Assembly (NCBI GenBank): GCA_030272585.1
Contig: BSYQ01000006.1
Coordinates: 563,001 to 627,000 of the forward strand
DNA: 64,000 nucleotides
Direction: 5' to 3'
From: Bryopsis sp. KO-2023
Lineage: Eukaryota; Chlorophyta; Ulvophyceae; Bryopsidales; Bryopsidaceae
Below the pieces are notes generated by a model, which did not search any database, was not told where the DNA came from, and was given only the letters and a program-made list of their open reading frames with translations. Made by a program: the position numbers and the translations under genes. Shown here piece by piece: positions 34,762 to 46,420 of the stretch (position 1 is the stretch's first letter; each line of letters opens with the position of its first letter).

Positions 34762-37700
34762 TTAAGAAACCGTGGAGTCTTTTTCAACGACGTTAACGGA
34801 GCCTCTCCTTTCTTGCCCGCTTCTCAACTGCCATTTCAAAACGCTCTCAACCACATGTTTGACCATGGGGTGACAATTCGTCGCACAAGATCGAACCTCC
34901 ATATTTCCCACACAAGGCACCAACTGACTGATCGCCCGGACAATCGACTGAGGAGTGTAGGGGTCCTTCTGGAAATCGTGACACCGATCGTGGTATTCAG
35001 CCACCCGGTTCAGCACTTGCATGGTTTCCTTGCACCAACCCCAAGCAGCATAGATCCTCGACAGGCCCAGCAGAGCTGTCAGATTGAAGCCTTTGAAAAT
35101 GCAAACTCGATAAGCTTGTTCAGCCTCTGGAATTCTTTCGAGCCTCTCACACAACATACCCCTGCGCATCCAATCCCCAGACGTGCTTTTAGGGATGGAC
35201 TGAGCAACGGAGGAGTCAGAGGACCTCTCCTGAACCTCAGCATTCTGATCGTCATTTCCGGAAGCATAATCCTCCTCCTCCGTTCCCAAAATCAACTCGG
35301 CCTGAGTCTTGCCTGTCTTAGCCTTCCATTGCCTGTCGATTTTTCGAAGCTCCGTGTAGATGGCGAGGTCTTCCCACAAAGCTAAAATCAGCTCATCCAG
35401 CCATTCCGAACAGTCGCATTCCTGCAGCTCACCGAGAACCTCGACAATCCAGGTGCCATCTGCATGTGTGTCTGTGGGAACATCCTTATCCTCAAGCTCC
35501 CTACCCATCATTGCCTCGGCCATGAAAGGCGACATGGGCCTGGAATCGTAGTCCTCCTGTCTGCCCCCAGTCGATGGCGATTCTTCTATATCTGAGCTCG
35601 GCCTCTCTTTCATCGAACCCCAATCCACACTCGACCAGCCCCCCTTGACTGCCAGTCTGGATGGTGTACCTGTGGCCCCCTCCCCTACAGGCTTTTCCTC
35701 CACACAGGTTTCATCATGCTCATCCGAATCCGGGTCAGTCCCTGAAGGTGTGACCGAGGCCGCCTCCGAGAGGGGGGCCTTATCAAACCCAGTCGTCAGA
35801 AAATCCATCATGCTCATGGAGGTTCCCTTCCGCGAACTGACCGGTTTCAATTTCGGCTCCACCGTAGCTTCCTCCTGGTCGACTGCACTCTTGTTGAAAC
35901 TTTCATCCTCTTGTTTTTTGACTGACATCGACTCGAAGTACCGCACTCGATCCTTGATGCCTCTGGAAACTTCTCTGACCAGCCATCGATCGGGGTCCTT
36001 TTCGTTCTGACTGCCAGCCTCACTGCCGGCATAGCTGCCGGGCGGTCTCGGACTTGGTCTGTTCGCAAAGCTTCCAGTTATCCTGGGGCTCGGCAAAGGC
36101 GGCATCCCTCCGTTTTGACTTTTCAATTCAGAAGGCTTTGAGAGGGGCTCCTCAGATGTGGAGGCCGTTTGACTGGGGACCCTCGCCTCAACATCCAACT
36201 CCTCCATTGCCATTTTTCTGGCCAACCTTTTCTCGACGAACTCGGAACTCTCCAGGGCAGCTTTAGGGAATTTCGCTCGACGGAGCTTTTCTGCTTTCGG
36301 CACCTGGCCGTCCTGGAGAGGTGGAGGCAAACTGTTGGTGGCTGTGAGGCTTTCGCTTATCTGCTCATTTTGAGATGATGTAGATGCGACCTCTTTGGTT
36401 TCCTCTGCTGTCGAGCCTTCCTCTTCCTCGTTCTTTTGTTCACCCCCACCCTGCTCCTCTGGAGTAGCGGCCCCCTCTTCTTTGGTCAGAATTTCCTTGG
36501 CATCGACATCAGCTGACGGGCTTGATTCAAGCTGTGTTTTATCAACCGCGTCACTGCTTTCTTGGGGCTCTGATTGCACCGCTTCGACTTTCCCATCAGG
36601 ATCGCCGTCATGAACGACCTCCACAATCACTGAGACATGCTCTTCTTGGCCATCGATTGATTCCACCACCAGTCGAACAGTTGCTGCTTCCGATGGGGCG
36701 TCTTGGATGGAAGCTGGAGGTTTGCTTGCAATAGACGATGATGTACGAATGTGAAGAGCAGAATCTATTGGCAAAAAGTCACTTCCAGTCATTTTCTACT
36801 TTATCTTGTTTTCGAAAAAGCAACCCCATCGAGTCCAGCATGAAAACAAACCACTTTTTCGAACTGTTAATGGTTGTATGATAAGGCTTTTGAAAAACGA
36901 GACAGGCCGGGAATCCACAAAATTCGATGCAGCAAATGACCCTAAAAATATCCAACTCCACAGGTAAATAAAGAAGGATAATGTACATTTCTTAATTCGG
37001 TTTTCCGTCCCACCTGGAAAAGTGAACAGCTTTGATCTCAGAGCCATGAAAGCCTCCCATCCGACTTCACGAACGATGTTTAGCAGAATTCGATACGATT
37101 TCCTGGCCACTGCTTGAGTACAGTGTGTGGGAGAACTGTTAGCCAACACAGACGAATTGCCGTACATTTCCGGAGCAAGAATCTGTGCCGGGAGTCTTCC
37201 GACTTGTCGAGAACTCAGCTGGGTTTCGTACGACATTTTTCGAAGCTCAGTGACCTGCAGAGGCGATCGAACACTTTTTCAGAAGTCAAAATAAAAGAAA
37301 GCAGAACTCCCTGCTCGCCACAAATTCCATATCAACAGCAAAAAATCCGGGATATGCTTCGCACATTTCATATCAATCGATTTATTCGTGGAAGAGTTCA
37401 ATTGTCGAAAAGCCATCTGTGTAAAAGAACCCAAGGTAGTCGCCATGACAGGCTGACAGGATTATTCCCAACATGGGCCGTAATTCTTTTTGCATGGCAT
37501 TTCGGACGACTTACCTCTGGACTATATTGCACGGTGTAAGGTTTAGTCATGGATTTCGGCGATTGAGGAAGCACATGGAATAGCAAATCTTTGTCATGAG
37601 GGGGCATGACAGGCCCAGGCATCAAATTCATCAATTTAAGCGACATCCCATAGTCCCCCGATTTTGCGAAACAACCCAGCAGCAGAACCCAGGCTGGCCG

Positions 37701-40215
37701 ACACTGGTAGTCGCACCCATGACACACAATCTCTCAGCATGATGTGTGGATGGGCGATGTCAGCCATAGCAAGAGAAACAAAAGCATTCACCCGAGTTAA
37801 ATAAATAGTTTTTAGTTTTGATGTCAGTATTTTGAACAAACACTGTTCGCTCATATCGAGCAGAAATAAAAAACCTACTTTTCCAGAAAATCAATGCCAG
37901 AAAAAAAATAAAATAAAACCCTATGCAGCCAAGCCTTTGAAGATTCCACCCCCATATCGTATGATAATAGAGTTCCAGCAAAAACATTAACGAGCAAATA
38001 AGACATCAAAAATCCTCCAAAAAAGGCTGAGAATTTGTATTAATAACACGTAGGACTGTTTAATGCCTCCTCTGCTCGAGGGCACATGCTACCCCACACA
38101 TGTAACTTCGGCATACCGTTTGGGCTTTACCGATGGATTTCTTGGCCATTTCGATAGCTCGACGCGTCTCCCCCGATTCCAACAGCTGACTTCCAAAGGC
38201 TATCAATATGGGCACCTCCTTGTGACCCAAATCATCCACACAACCTCCAAGCACTGCAGTGGCTCCTTCAGCATTGTCCAGTTCACGATATATAGCTGCC
38301 AAATAAACCGCTGCTGGGGGGTACACCTCTTGAAGTTGTGTGAAGAACTGAAGAGCCTGTGTGGCAAAATAAATCCGGTGTAACTGCCAGAACTGACAAT
38401 CCTTTACTGTGCTTCAGCAGAAACTTTGGACCTAGACATCAGGTTTAACCACACGAAACGAAAATCTGAGCTGCTGTCCAATCCCAGGTGGAAACTCATC
38501 CGGACCTGGACAACCAACATTCCGTTTCTGAGCCCACCTTTTGCCACCTTCGGCCTTTGCGGAAGTAATGCAGGATTGTGTTAGAAACGATGTCTCTGTC
38601 TTCTGCCAGCACCCCCTCTCCTTTGTCCCATTGCAGCCTCTCCAGACACTCCTGAACCAAGCCAACTTTGTACAAGCGCAATACAGCATCCAGGAAACTG
38701 GATTCCTCATCGTGGGTTGAGAATAGGTCCAATCTTCGAATGAACCTGATGCTGGACATCGTGGCAGCGCTGTCGTAGAGCTCCGCTCTCAGAAAGGAGC
38801 CCAGCCTTACACCCCACCACATTGTCGGGGTCACATCGCATCTGAGCAATCGAGGGAAAAAAAATGCTTAAAAAAACCAGAGAATGTTTCCTGTGGTTTT
38901 GAACCTTGGACCTGGCTTTTAAAAAAGTCGAAGGGAGATTGGCTAAACGACGAGAACAAAGTTAAAATCACTCCACTGGTATGTCAATAATCGACAAAGC
39001 TATTTCATTTTATACGTGAAATGCAGCATCTTCCATCTGCAACCAACATGCTCAGACTGCATCCTAGCACTAACAAAAGCCAAGTTCCCCAAGTTTTCTC
39101 ATTTTTAGCAGATTTTCTGTAACATCCAATCACAACATTTTCTGATTTGTTAATATTACCGTCTATTTTAGTTGTTTCTTTTTTCATGGGGGCTCCTCAA
39201 ACGAATAATCAAACTTACGGTGTTTTTTTTGTGCTTTTTTTTTGTGGGGGGGGGGGGAAGGGGGTTCTGGGGGTGTTTTGTTAAATGACACACATACATG
39301 TATCCCTTGGTGTCGATTGCTCTTGCCATAATTTTCCCTTCAGACTGTAGGTCGCACCAGATATCCACACAATTGAAAGGATCGTGGCAGCAGTATATTC
39401 CTCGTTCGATGTTGTATTCCCTTGGAACCAAGCCTTGCAGAAAACCAGGCTGCAAAACATAACACCACTTTCACTCTTCTCATATTCTTATTTTACATTT
39501 GGAAAGCAAAAGAAAAACAAAAAAAGAAAAAAAGACAGATGCTTCTCCTTGCAATTTGTTTTGCGCAAGAATTTGGATCATAGAGGGAAAAAACAGGGTT
39601 TTTTTTGTTGGAATCCTCCTTGCAGAGAACTTGTCTTTTTGAATTTCTTCATTGCAGGTAGTTATAAAACAATCAACTTCAGAAAATTAAGAAAATAGGA
39701 TCAAAAAAAATAAAAAAAAGGGTTTGGCGCTTTTGCTGAAACAAAAGATTTGCAAAAAAAAAAGCTTCTTCGGAAGAAATTGTTACCTTTTCGACTGCAG
39801 CATTCAAGCTGGCGAAGTAGGATGAGGCTGACGTTTCGGATGCAACGTCCAAACCGAGCACCCAGTGATAGTACCCTCGTACCTCAAAATTTTTTCTGAA
39901 CACTTTTTTCACTCTTTTTTGGACCCAACACAGATCGGGAGGCCCCAAACCGGGTCTTTTGCCGAGCAGCGCCAATGCACTGTCGCGCGCGCCCAAGGCC
40001 TCCCCGAATCTTCGTTCGACGTTTTCTGGTGTTTTCCGAATCGACTCCATCGCAAGATCTCGATACTCTTTTCCTCGGAAGAAAAAAAGATTCGCCTCGC
40101 AGGCGCGATGCCGGCCCGAGCAGGCCCCAGCACTGCGTTCGCCAGGAGAATCAGCCCCCCCGTTGGATCTCTCCAAGTCGCGAGTTTTTGCGCAACGAGG
40201 TCGATTGCCGCGCAC
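34762..40215 (-). CDS. ChAPs/Bud7-like (exomer-type) trafficking protein with TPR-like C-terminus
   Basis: Seven minus-strand exons join in phase: 40215-39787, 39449-39298, 38841-38538, 38356-38117, 37703-37515, 37254-37014, 36764-34762 (1185 residues). If translation starts at the in-frame ATG 40050, the protein has 1130. The N-terminal part has GPPDLCW (91-97) and YYHWVLGLD (115-123), followed by FNCVDIWCDL, the signature I associate with fungal Chs5-Arf1-binding proteins. The middle exons encode helical repeats (YLAAIYRELDNAEGAT; RPAWVLLLGCFAKSGDYG). Exon 7 starts with about 500 acidic, disordered residues and ends in a TPR-like unit (CERLERIPEAEQAYRVCIFKG). Family members sort cargo at the trans-Golgi with Arf1. 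The gene is divergent from the Raf-like kinase. The family call is from memory of motifs, and the long disordered insert is unusual. Confidence 0.6.
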
Positions 40216-40529
40216 GAAGGACGTCCAAGCCCCCCCCTCTAGAGCGAACCCAACACAGCGGAATTGCTTGGACCAAAGGAAGAATAAACCAGGTGCGAGT
40301 CAAAAGTTAGTCCAGCAGCGCGACTTTCACAGGAAGACTAACAGCAACCGACAAAATAAAAAGTCAGAGGGTCCAAGGTACAACATCGTACGGCAAGTCG
40401 TTTGCTGCTCCGACCAAAACAGAGACCGCGTAGGTTTGCAGTCAGCTCCACTCTTTCGTGAAAGAAACGAAACTGGGTAACAAGACGAGTTCGCGTTCTA
40501 CGGTAGAGGCGAGCCCCATCGAAGAGGGT
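40216..40529. promoter_or_regulatory. Candidate bidirectional promoter
   Basis: About 314 bp separate the ATG of the ChAPs-like gene (40215, minus) from the first in-frame ATG of the Raf-like kinase (40530, plus). No TATA box stands out. The interval probably includes both 5' untranslated regions. Shared regulation is inferred from spacing alone. Confidence 0.45.
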
Positions 40530-42161
40530 ATGTCCTCAGACAGCGATTCGGACGACCTTTTGATAGCTGGGCCTGGTGCCAACCGCGGTGAGGGATTCTT
40601 CATCAAAGAAGTTGGCCACCGACAATTCAGGGCGATTTGCGACGATGGGGAAGACCCACCCAACCCCAGCGCGGCTCTCGACCGCACGGTATCGGTTCCC
40701 ATCACTCCAGTCGGCGACGAGAATTTGGCAGACACGCGTTCGAAGGAGGAGCGGAAGGAAGAGATTCTCCGCTTACTAAAACAGTCGATGGGGACGGTTT
40801 TGACGCACAAGCAGAAGGCGCTAGCAGAAGTGGTGAAGGAGGCCGCTGCGCCGCAAAGGCCGAAGCTCCGGAAACGGAATTCCGTTCCGTTGAGCGAAGC
40901 CCCATCCTCTCGCGGACTTCTGATGCGTGTCACGTCGGCGCCGGACAAGGCGATCTTTGAAGACGAGGATGCCGACGTGCGGAAAGAATTGGTGTCCATG
41001 AGCGGGAACCTCAAACCTCGCGTTTTGACAAGTGTGAACAAAGTGCGAAAAGTGGTCGCAGAAACTTCGCCGGACGTCAGCGAGAATCAGGCCCAACCTG
41101 CGAAAGGCCTGGCGATGCTGCAAGTGAGCTCGGGAACCTCCGTTTCCCCGGGTTCGCTCACCTTGACGCCTGGTGCCTCGATATCCATGCCGTTGATCGA
41201 GTTCGACGAGCTCAGAAACGTCAAAGAAATGGGTCGCGGGCAGTTCGCCAAAGTGTGGCTATGTACCTGGCGAGGCGTCAACGTCGCAATGAAAGAGCAG
41301 CACGGCTTCGACGAGGAAAGCCTGACCAACGCGGTCAAAGAAGCGGAAACGCTGGCAGCGCTGCGCCATCCTTATGTTCTATCGTTCTACGGGATGGTGA
41401 CTAATGGCCCTTTCCCTGCACACATAATGGAATACATGGTGCATGGGTCTTTAAAAGACAAACTGAAGGAACTGAGGAAAGGGGGCATCGGTGGCATGAA
41501 ACTCAAGGCGTCCATCGCCCTACAAGCTGCCAGAGGGATGGATTTCCTGCACAGCAGAAAAATCATCCATTTCGACCTGAAATGTGCCAATCTCCTGTGC
41601 GATTTGCAGGTTCTCAGCAACCCGATCGTAAAGATCGGCGATGTGGGGCTGTCAAAAGAGAAACTCCGCACTTTTGTCAGTGGGAATATGAGAGGTACCT
41701 TGCCGTGGATGGCTCCGGAGCTCTTCCCCAGTCCAGGGGACTTGGGAGGCTCGGTGCTGGATCGAGTGGATGAAAAGGTGGATGTTTATTCGTTCGGTGT
41801 GGTTCTCTGGGAAATATGGACGATGGGGATGGACCCATACCCAGGCTTAGACAGCACCGAACTGCTGTTCGGTATAATGGGCAGAACTCTGAAGCTGGAC
41901 ATCCCTGATGATTGCGACAAAGATTGGGCGAGTTTGATCGAGCATTGCACAGAACTGGACTCCTGCCTCCGGCCGACTTTCGAGGAAATCGCTGCCTCTC
42001 TGGAGCATATCACGAATATGGCTTCGGAGGACACTTCGGAGGTTACGGAAAACTCGCCTTTCGTGGATCCAAATTTTGTGCACTATTCTTCAACAGCAAC
42101 GAGAGAGTTTTTGACTGCAGAAACTAACCAGTACTTCTCAGCTGAAGGGCCCATAGTGTGA
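40530..42161 (+). CDS. Raf-like Ser/Thr protein kinase (plant B4/PB1-group type)
   Basis: This intronless frame encodes 543 residues from ATG 40530. The reading frame is open upstream to 40458, but only from a GTG. The first 220 residues are charged and Ser-rich, without a PB1 domain. The kinase domain follows: GRGQFAKV glycine loop, VAMK lysine (255), HFDLKCAN loop (Asp 349), DVG instead of DFG (Asp 371), GTLPWMAPE, and VDVYSFGVVLWEIW. The HFDLK loop, LSK after DVG and VSGxxRGTLPWMAPE are hallmarks of plant Raf-like B kinases, which act in abscisic-acid and osmotic-stress signalling in land plants. The Phe-to-Val change in DFG is uncommon but keeps the metal-binding aspartate, so activity is likely. 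Confidence 0.9.
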   Translation: MSSDSDSDDLLIAGPGANRGEGFFIKEVGHRQFRAICDDGEDPPNPSAALDRTVSVPITPVGDENLADTRSKEERKEEILRLLKQSMGTVLTHKQKALAEVVKEAAAPQRPKLRKRNSVPLSEAPSSRGLLMRVTSAPDKAIFEDEDADVRKELVSMSGNLKPRVLTSVNKVRKVVAETSPDVSENQAQPAKGLAMLQVSSGTSVSPGSLTLTPGASISMPLIEFDELRNVKEMGRGQFAKVWLCTWRGVNVAMKEQHGFDEESLTNAVKEAETLAALRHPYVLSFYGMVTNGPFPAHIMEYMVHGSLKDKLKELRKGGIGGMKLKASIALQAARGMDFLHSRKIIHFDLKCANLLCDLQVLSNPIVKIGDVGLSKEKLRTFVSGNMRGTLPWMAPELFPSPGDLGGSVLDRVDEKVDVYSFGVVLWEIWTMGMDPYPGLDSTELLFGIMGRTLKLDIPDDCDKDWASLIEHCTELDSCLRPTFEEIAASLEHITNMASEDTSEVTENSPFVDPNFVHYSSTATREFLTAETNQYFSAEGPIV

Positions 42162-42841
42162 GGTTGGCTTGGGTAGGGCGGTTTCTCTTTCCAGATTAGT
42201 TACGATTGATTAATCCTGGGTTGTGGTAGAATTTGGCAGGTTTTTTTTTTTCCTTTTTAAGGTGGAAATTGTGGCAGTGAGAATCAAACTGGGTCTGGGG
42301 TGTAGATTTAGGAGTTTGCATTGGGGGGCGTGCAGGGGGCTGGCACATAGATATACTGGATTCTATAGGATTAGCTCTGTTTTGGGGGGGAAGGTGGGGA
42401 TGCTCTTAAAGAATAATTGTGTTGTGGTGGTGTTTCCCTGAAGGGATGGTGGCTTTGGGGCGATAGGTATGTAAATATTGTCAATGCCCTTTCATGACAT
42501 TCTCCTACCAGCTCATTGCTTGGCCGTCGTGTAGATTCAAGAGGTGTGCTTTTTTCCTCAAATTGCGAAACTGTTGAACCCAGTCCCAGAAAAACCCAAT
42601 CAGCAGTCCGGGTGGAAAATTGGGCCGTGGTCAGTTTTCGCTCTGGAATGGAGTCGCACTCACTCGCAAACCTCCCACGATCATCACGTGATGAATAATG
42701 TACGACAGTTTGTGTACGATCGAGTGTGACGCGTGCTGATGTCGCGTGCGACCAACCAACGACAAGAAACCAAAGCAAAAGTGCGCCTTCCAGCAAACCT
42801 GTATGATCGCTGCCTGGTGTTAAGAAGGAGCTGCTTGCAAA

Positions 42842-43987
42842 ATGACAGGTGAGCCTGAGACTTCTACAATCCGTAATACCTCCGACGATTGGTTTGCGGG
42901 ACAAACGACTTGAGGAAATTTTAATGCTGCGCCTTTTCTATCCACCGTCACTACTTTTTCTCCGTACGGTGGACGCTGTTGTTGTAGATAGATTCAGGGT
43001 CAAGGTCTCATATGAAATGGTTTATTTCCAAGCTTGTTCATGGCCTGGCATTGGCAAACCTTTGCAGCCTGTGGTATCCCTCATAGTCCTTGTGGGAAAT
43101 TTGGTGGATACTTTACTCATACTTCTGGGGTTTGGGGTTTTGAACCCTCAGGTGCACCATTGAAACCTTGGGAAACAAATCCCGTATCCTCAACTTCTGG
43201 CCGGAGCAGTACACCCCTCGGTCCCAGCACCAGTGGGCAAAAACCTTGGGAGAATCCCAGTCTGTCGAGCACTTCGACGATCACCCCAACAATTTCTAAC
43301 CCAGAAGATCCCCAGCAAGACAACAACCCCCCTGTAGCAAACCGGACTCAACCTGGGAATACCCTCGGCCAGAGCTCAGCCCTTGGGAATCCATACTCCA
43401 CAGGATACCGTAATTTGGGTGGGGGGTACGGGGGGTACAACTCGTACAATTCCTACGGTGGATATGGGGGCTATGGGGGGAGTTACGGTGGGATGTATGG
43501 GGGAAGGTATATGGGTAATTCTGGGCTAGGTTACAGGGGTGGGTATTCGTCACCCTATGGGGGAATGTATGGAGGAGGGTATGGTATGGGGATGCAGAAC
43601 AATCAAGGCTTAATTGGAAACCAAATGGGTGGTCCGAATGGCGAAATGACGTCAGGAGTGGGACCCCCGAGCGCTTGGCAGTCATTTCTGAACGGTCTCC
43701 AGCGTGTGGTGGAAACTTTTGGGCGAATGTCCTTCTTGGTGGATGAAAATGCACAAGCCATTCATTTCTTCATCTCGGCGTTGTTGCAGCTGCTGGACAG
43801 GGTGGGGTCGCTGTACGGGGAAACAGCCAGGCTGGTGCTGAGGATCTTGGGCTACAAAAAACCCAAGGAGAAAAATGCCGTGGATTCGAAACAGCCAGCT
43901 GGAAGCACTGCCAATGTGCAGGAAATTGGGGAGTCAAATTTCAACAAGGCTTCTCTAAATGCAGCTTGGCAGGATTCAAAGAAGTGA
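42842..43987 (+). CDS. PEX13: Peroxin 13, peroxisomal membrane protein of the import docking complex
   Basis: Two exons: a 7-nt first exon at 42842-42848 (ATGACAG) and 43152-43987, joined in phase, giving 280 residues. The product begins MTGAPLKPWE, matching the KPWE start of animal and plant PEX13. It continues with a Ser/Pro-rich linker with a second KPWE, and then a Gly/Tyr-rich stretch (about residues 95-155) of YGG repeats that in the family forms a cohesive phase in the import pore. Residues 175-255 contain the conserved helices (LNGLQRVVETFGRMSFLVDEN; then the segment ending LRILGYKKP). There is no SH3 domain, as in plants. It works with PEX14 in docking PEX5-cargo at peroxisomes. Confidence 0.9.
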
Positions 43988-46420
43988 ATGGAGTATTATT
44001 CATTAGAAAAAGACCCTGCTGGCAAATGGGAGGTACTTTATTTTTATTTTTCGAAGCAGTTCATGTCTTTTTTTTCCGAAGGGGGCAATAGGAAGGTGGG
44101 GGGAGACCGGCCGAGGATCAGACAATGTCTCTGAATACTTTCAACTTGAAATGCCAGACTGGCTGATGCAGATGTGTTGGTTTTGTGGTCTGGGATGGTT
44201 AAGACGACTAGTTGTGAAGGATTGGCAGCATTGCAAGAGGGATCAACTTTTTGTAATGATATTTGTCACCTTGTCAAATAGGGAACCTGGCACAGGAGAA
44301 ATCCACAAAATGGATTCAAAAATTATCAATCTTGGGGCTACTGTGTTGGCTGTTCTTTCTGGGACTGTGTAAAAGTCTGTGGGATAGCCACAAGTTCTGG
44401 AAGAATTCAATCCTCTGTTGAATTAGAGGCACAAAGATGTAAATGTTTTATATGTAGAAAGCCAAGAGGCTGCTGGTGGCTCCTCTCGATTTGTTTGCAA
44501 AAGCCAGGGTCAGCAGGTGTTCTGCAAAAGGGTGAACTGATCAAAGTGAGCACTAGCACAGATAGGAAAAGGATGTGGGTTCGATTTCAGCTTTTCCTGA
44601 ATGGGAGAAGCACAGATGCAGCCTGACTCAAAAATGTCGACCTTGATTTGAAGCAAACTCTGAAAACTTTGATAACTGGTTGCTATTGAGCTCCAAATCA
44701 CCGTGGATGTTTGCAAAAAGGCTAGTTTTCCGTGCAAGCAAGGAAACCAATTAACTGAACAACTCTTTTTGCACTTTCTACAGCCTGCAAGAGGCTTGTC
44801 AGGCTAGGAAAAGGAAGGGAGCAGTGCTGTGCAAGTGTTAGTTCTAATGTTCTGGTGAACCATTGCCCAGAAGAGCCATCAGGAGAACAGTAAGTGGCAT
44901 CCCATTGTGCCCCACCGCTCAGAAAAAGCAAAAAGAGGTCCTCAAGAAAAACCGGGTTTGGTAAAGCAAGTAAAACCTGCGCCTCTTTGGACCATAATCG
45001 TGCTGGATCACGGCAAGCCACCGAACCAAGACGCACTCGCTTACTTGTACCAGGTGGTCTCCAGAACGTGAACAACGGGTCGTCGCTCCCATGTCTGCCC
45101 TGGAGGGAGTCCGTCGATCAGTATCGATCTCAGAGTCCCGCGATTCTGGAGCTTGGTGCACCGAGCGCCCACCTCCATTCAGTTTGATGACGTTGCGGGA
45201 GGCTTTTCTCAAATCTTTGGGGCTGGAAGTCGCTCTGGAAAACCACCACCATTCTACCGCCGATATTTCGCCTCCCCGCCCCTTTTCTGTATACAACCGA
45301 TCTCGCGGGAGGGTTGAAAGCGCATATTCTTTTCTCTTCGCGTTCGTGTCGGTAAGTTCAGGTGCTGGCTTATGTTCGGTCGTGAAGTCCCCTCGAGATC
45401 GCCGAGGAATTACTTAGGCTAACGCCTTTCCCCCGCTTCCGTCCTGTTGCGTTGTCATGTTGCTAGATGCCGAGGGCTATAGTTCGTTCTTTTGCGATTC
45501 TATCCTCACAGCGCTTGAAGCGTTTTTGCGTACATTCTTTCTGTTGGTTTCGTCTTTCCGCTGGTCGTGTTTCGCCAAGCCGGTTTTGACGGCAAAAGAG
45601 GGTTTCTTGGGAGTTCTCCTGTGTGTGGGTTACCTCCCCCTCTGGTTTCAGTTCTTGCATGTATGTCTGACTGGCTGTTCCCCCCTTGCCCTCCATTCCC
45701 CACAGCCCAGCTGTAAGTGGAATCATCTGAGTAATCAAGATGCTGGTTAGATGCAGGATATGCAATTATGTCATGATATATAAGTCAAGATCTATGCTCA
45801 TTCTGTCAGCATTTCTCGGGCTGGGGTGATCTCGATGTTTGCTTGCTGAACGGTGGGTCACTGAAACTGAGGGTACTAGTGTTGCGATGCAGGGGTTTGC
45901 CTTCTGCAAAAAGGATCTGGTCCCTGGATCTGAGAACTCCCTTTGCTACACTGGCTTCTCTGGAGTCTGGACACAATCACAGCTGGTGGGGGTGGAAATC
46001 CAGCATGGGCTGTGAAATTCTGGGGGACCAGATGTATGCATGCACTGTCTGGTGTGTTGGTCATGATTGAGGAGGGAAATGAGGGAAATTTGGAGGTGCT
46101 CTGAGATGCGGCTTTCGTCGTTGGTGCTGTCGGCGAGATCTCGATAAGGTTGTACGCTGTACCGCCCGACAGACGGGATGAGGATGGGACGGAGCGATAG
46201 GATCCTATCGCATTCTGCGGATTAGCCACACAGTTGTTTTAATCCGACATCCTCGCTCCCCCATTTCGAGCCGAAGCGTTTTGCTCTTTTCGTGTATGGC
46301 AAGGATTTCTCCCGAGAAGGGGCTGGTCTTGCGGGAAGGGTTTCCCCCCTCTAGATGTGCGCCTCGCTTCCTTTGGTTGTGCGTCTGCCAGGGCTCGTTT
46401 TCTTGTGTTTGTCGAGGGCG
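43988..46420. other. Long intergenic stretch; no supported gene
   Basis: The first few hundred bases are presumably the PEX13 3' untranslated region. Minus-strand open frames at 44722-45075 (117 codons) and 44919-45296 (125 codons) overlap, show no domain and lack a splice partner. The G+C-rich part from about 46,100 to 46,420 probably holds the promoter and 5' untranslated region of the next gene. Confidence 0.45.

Noticed and set aside
44722-45296. Two overlapping minus-strand open frames as a gene
   Set aside because: They lie in different frames, with no convincing junction, domain or start context.
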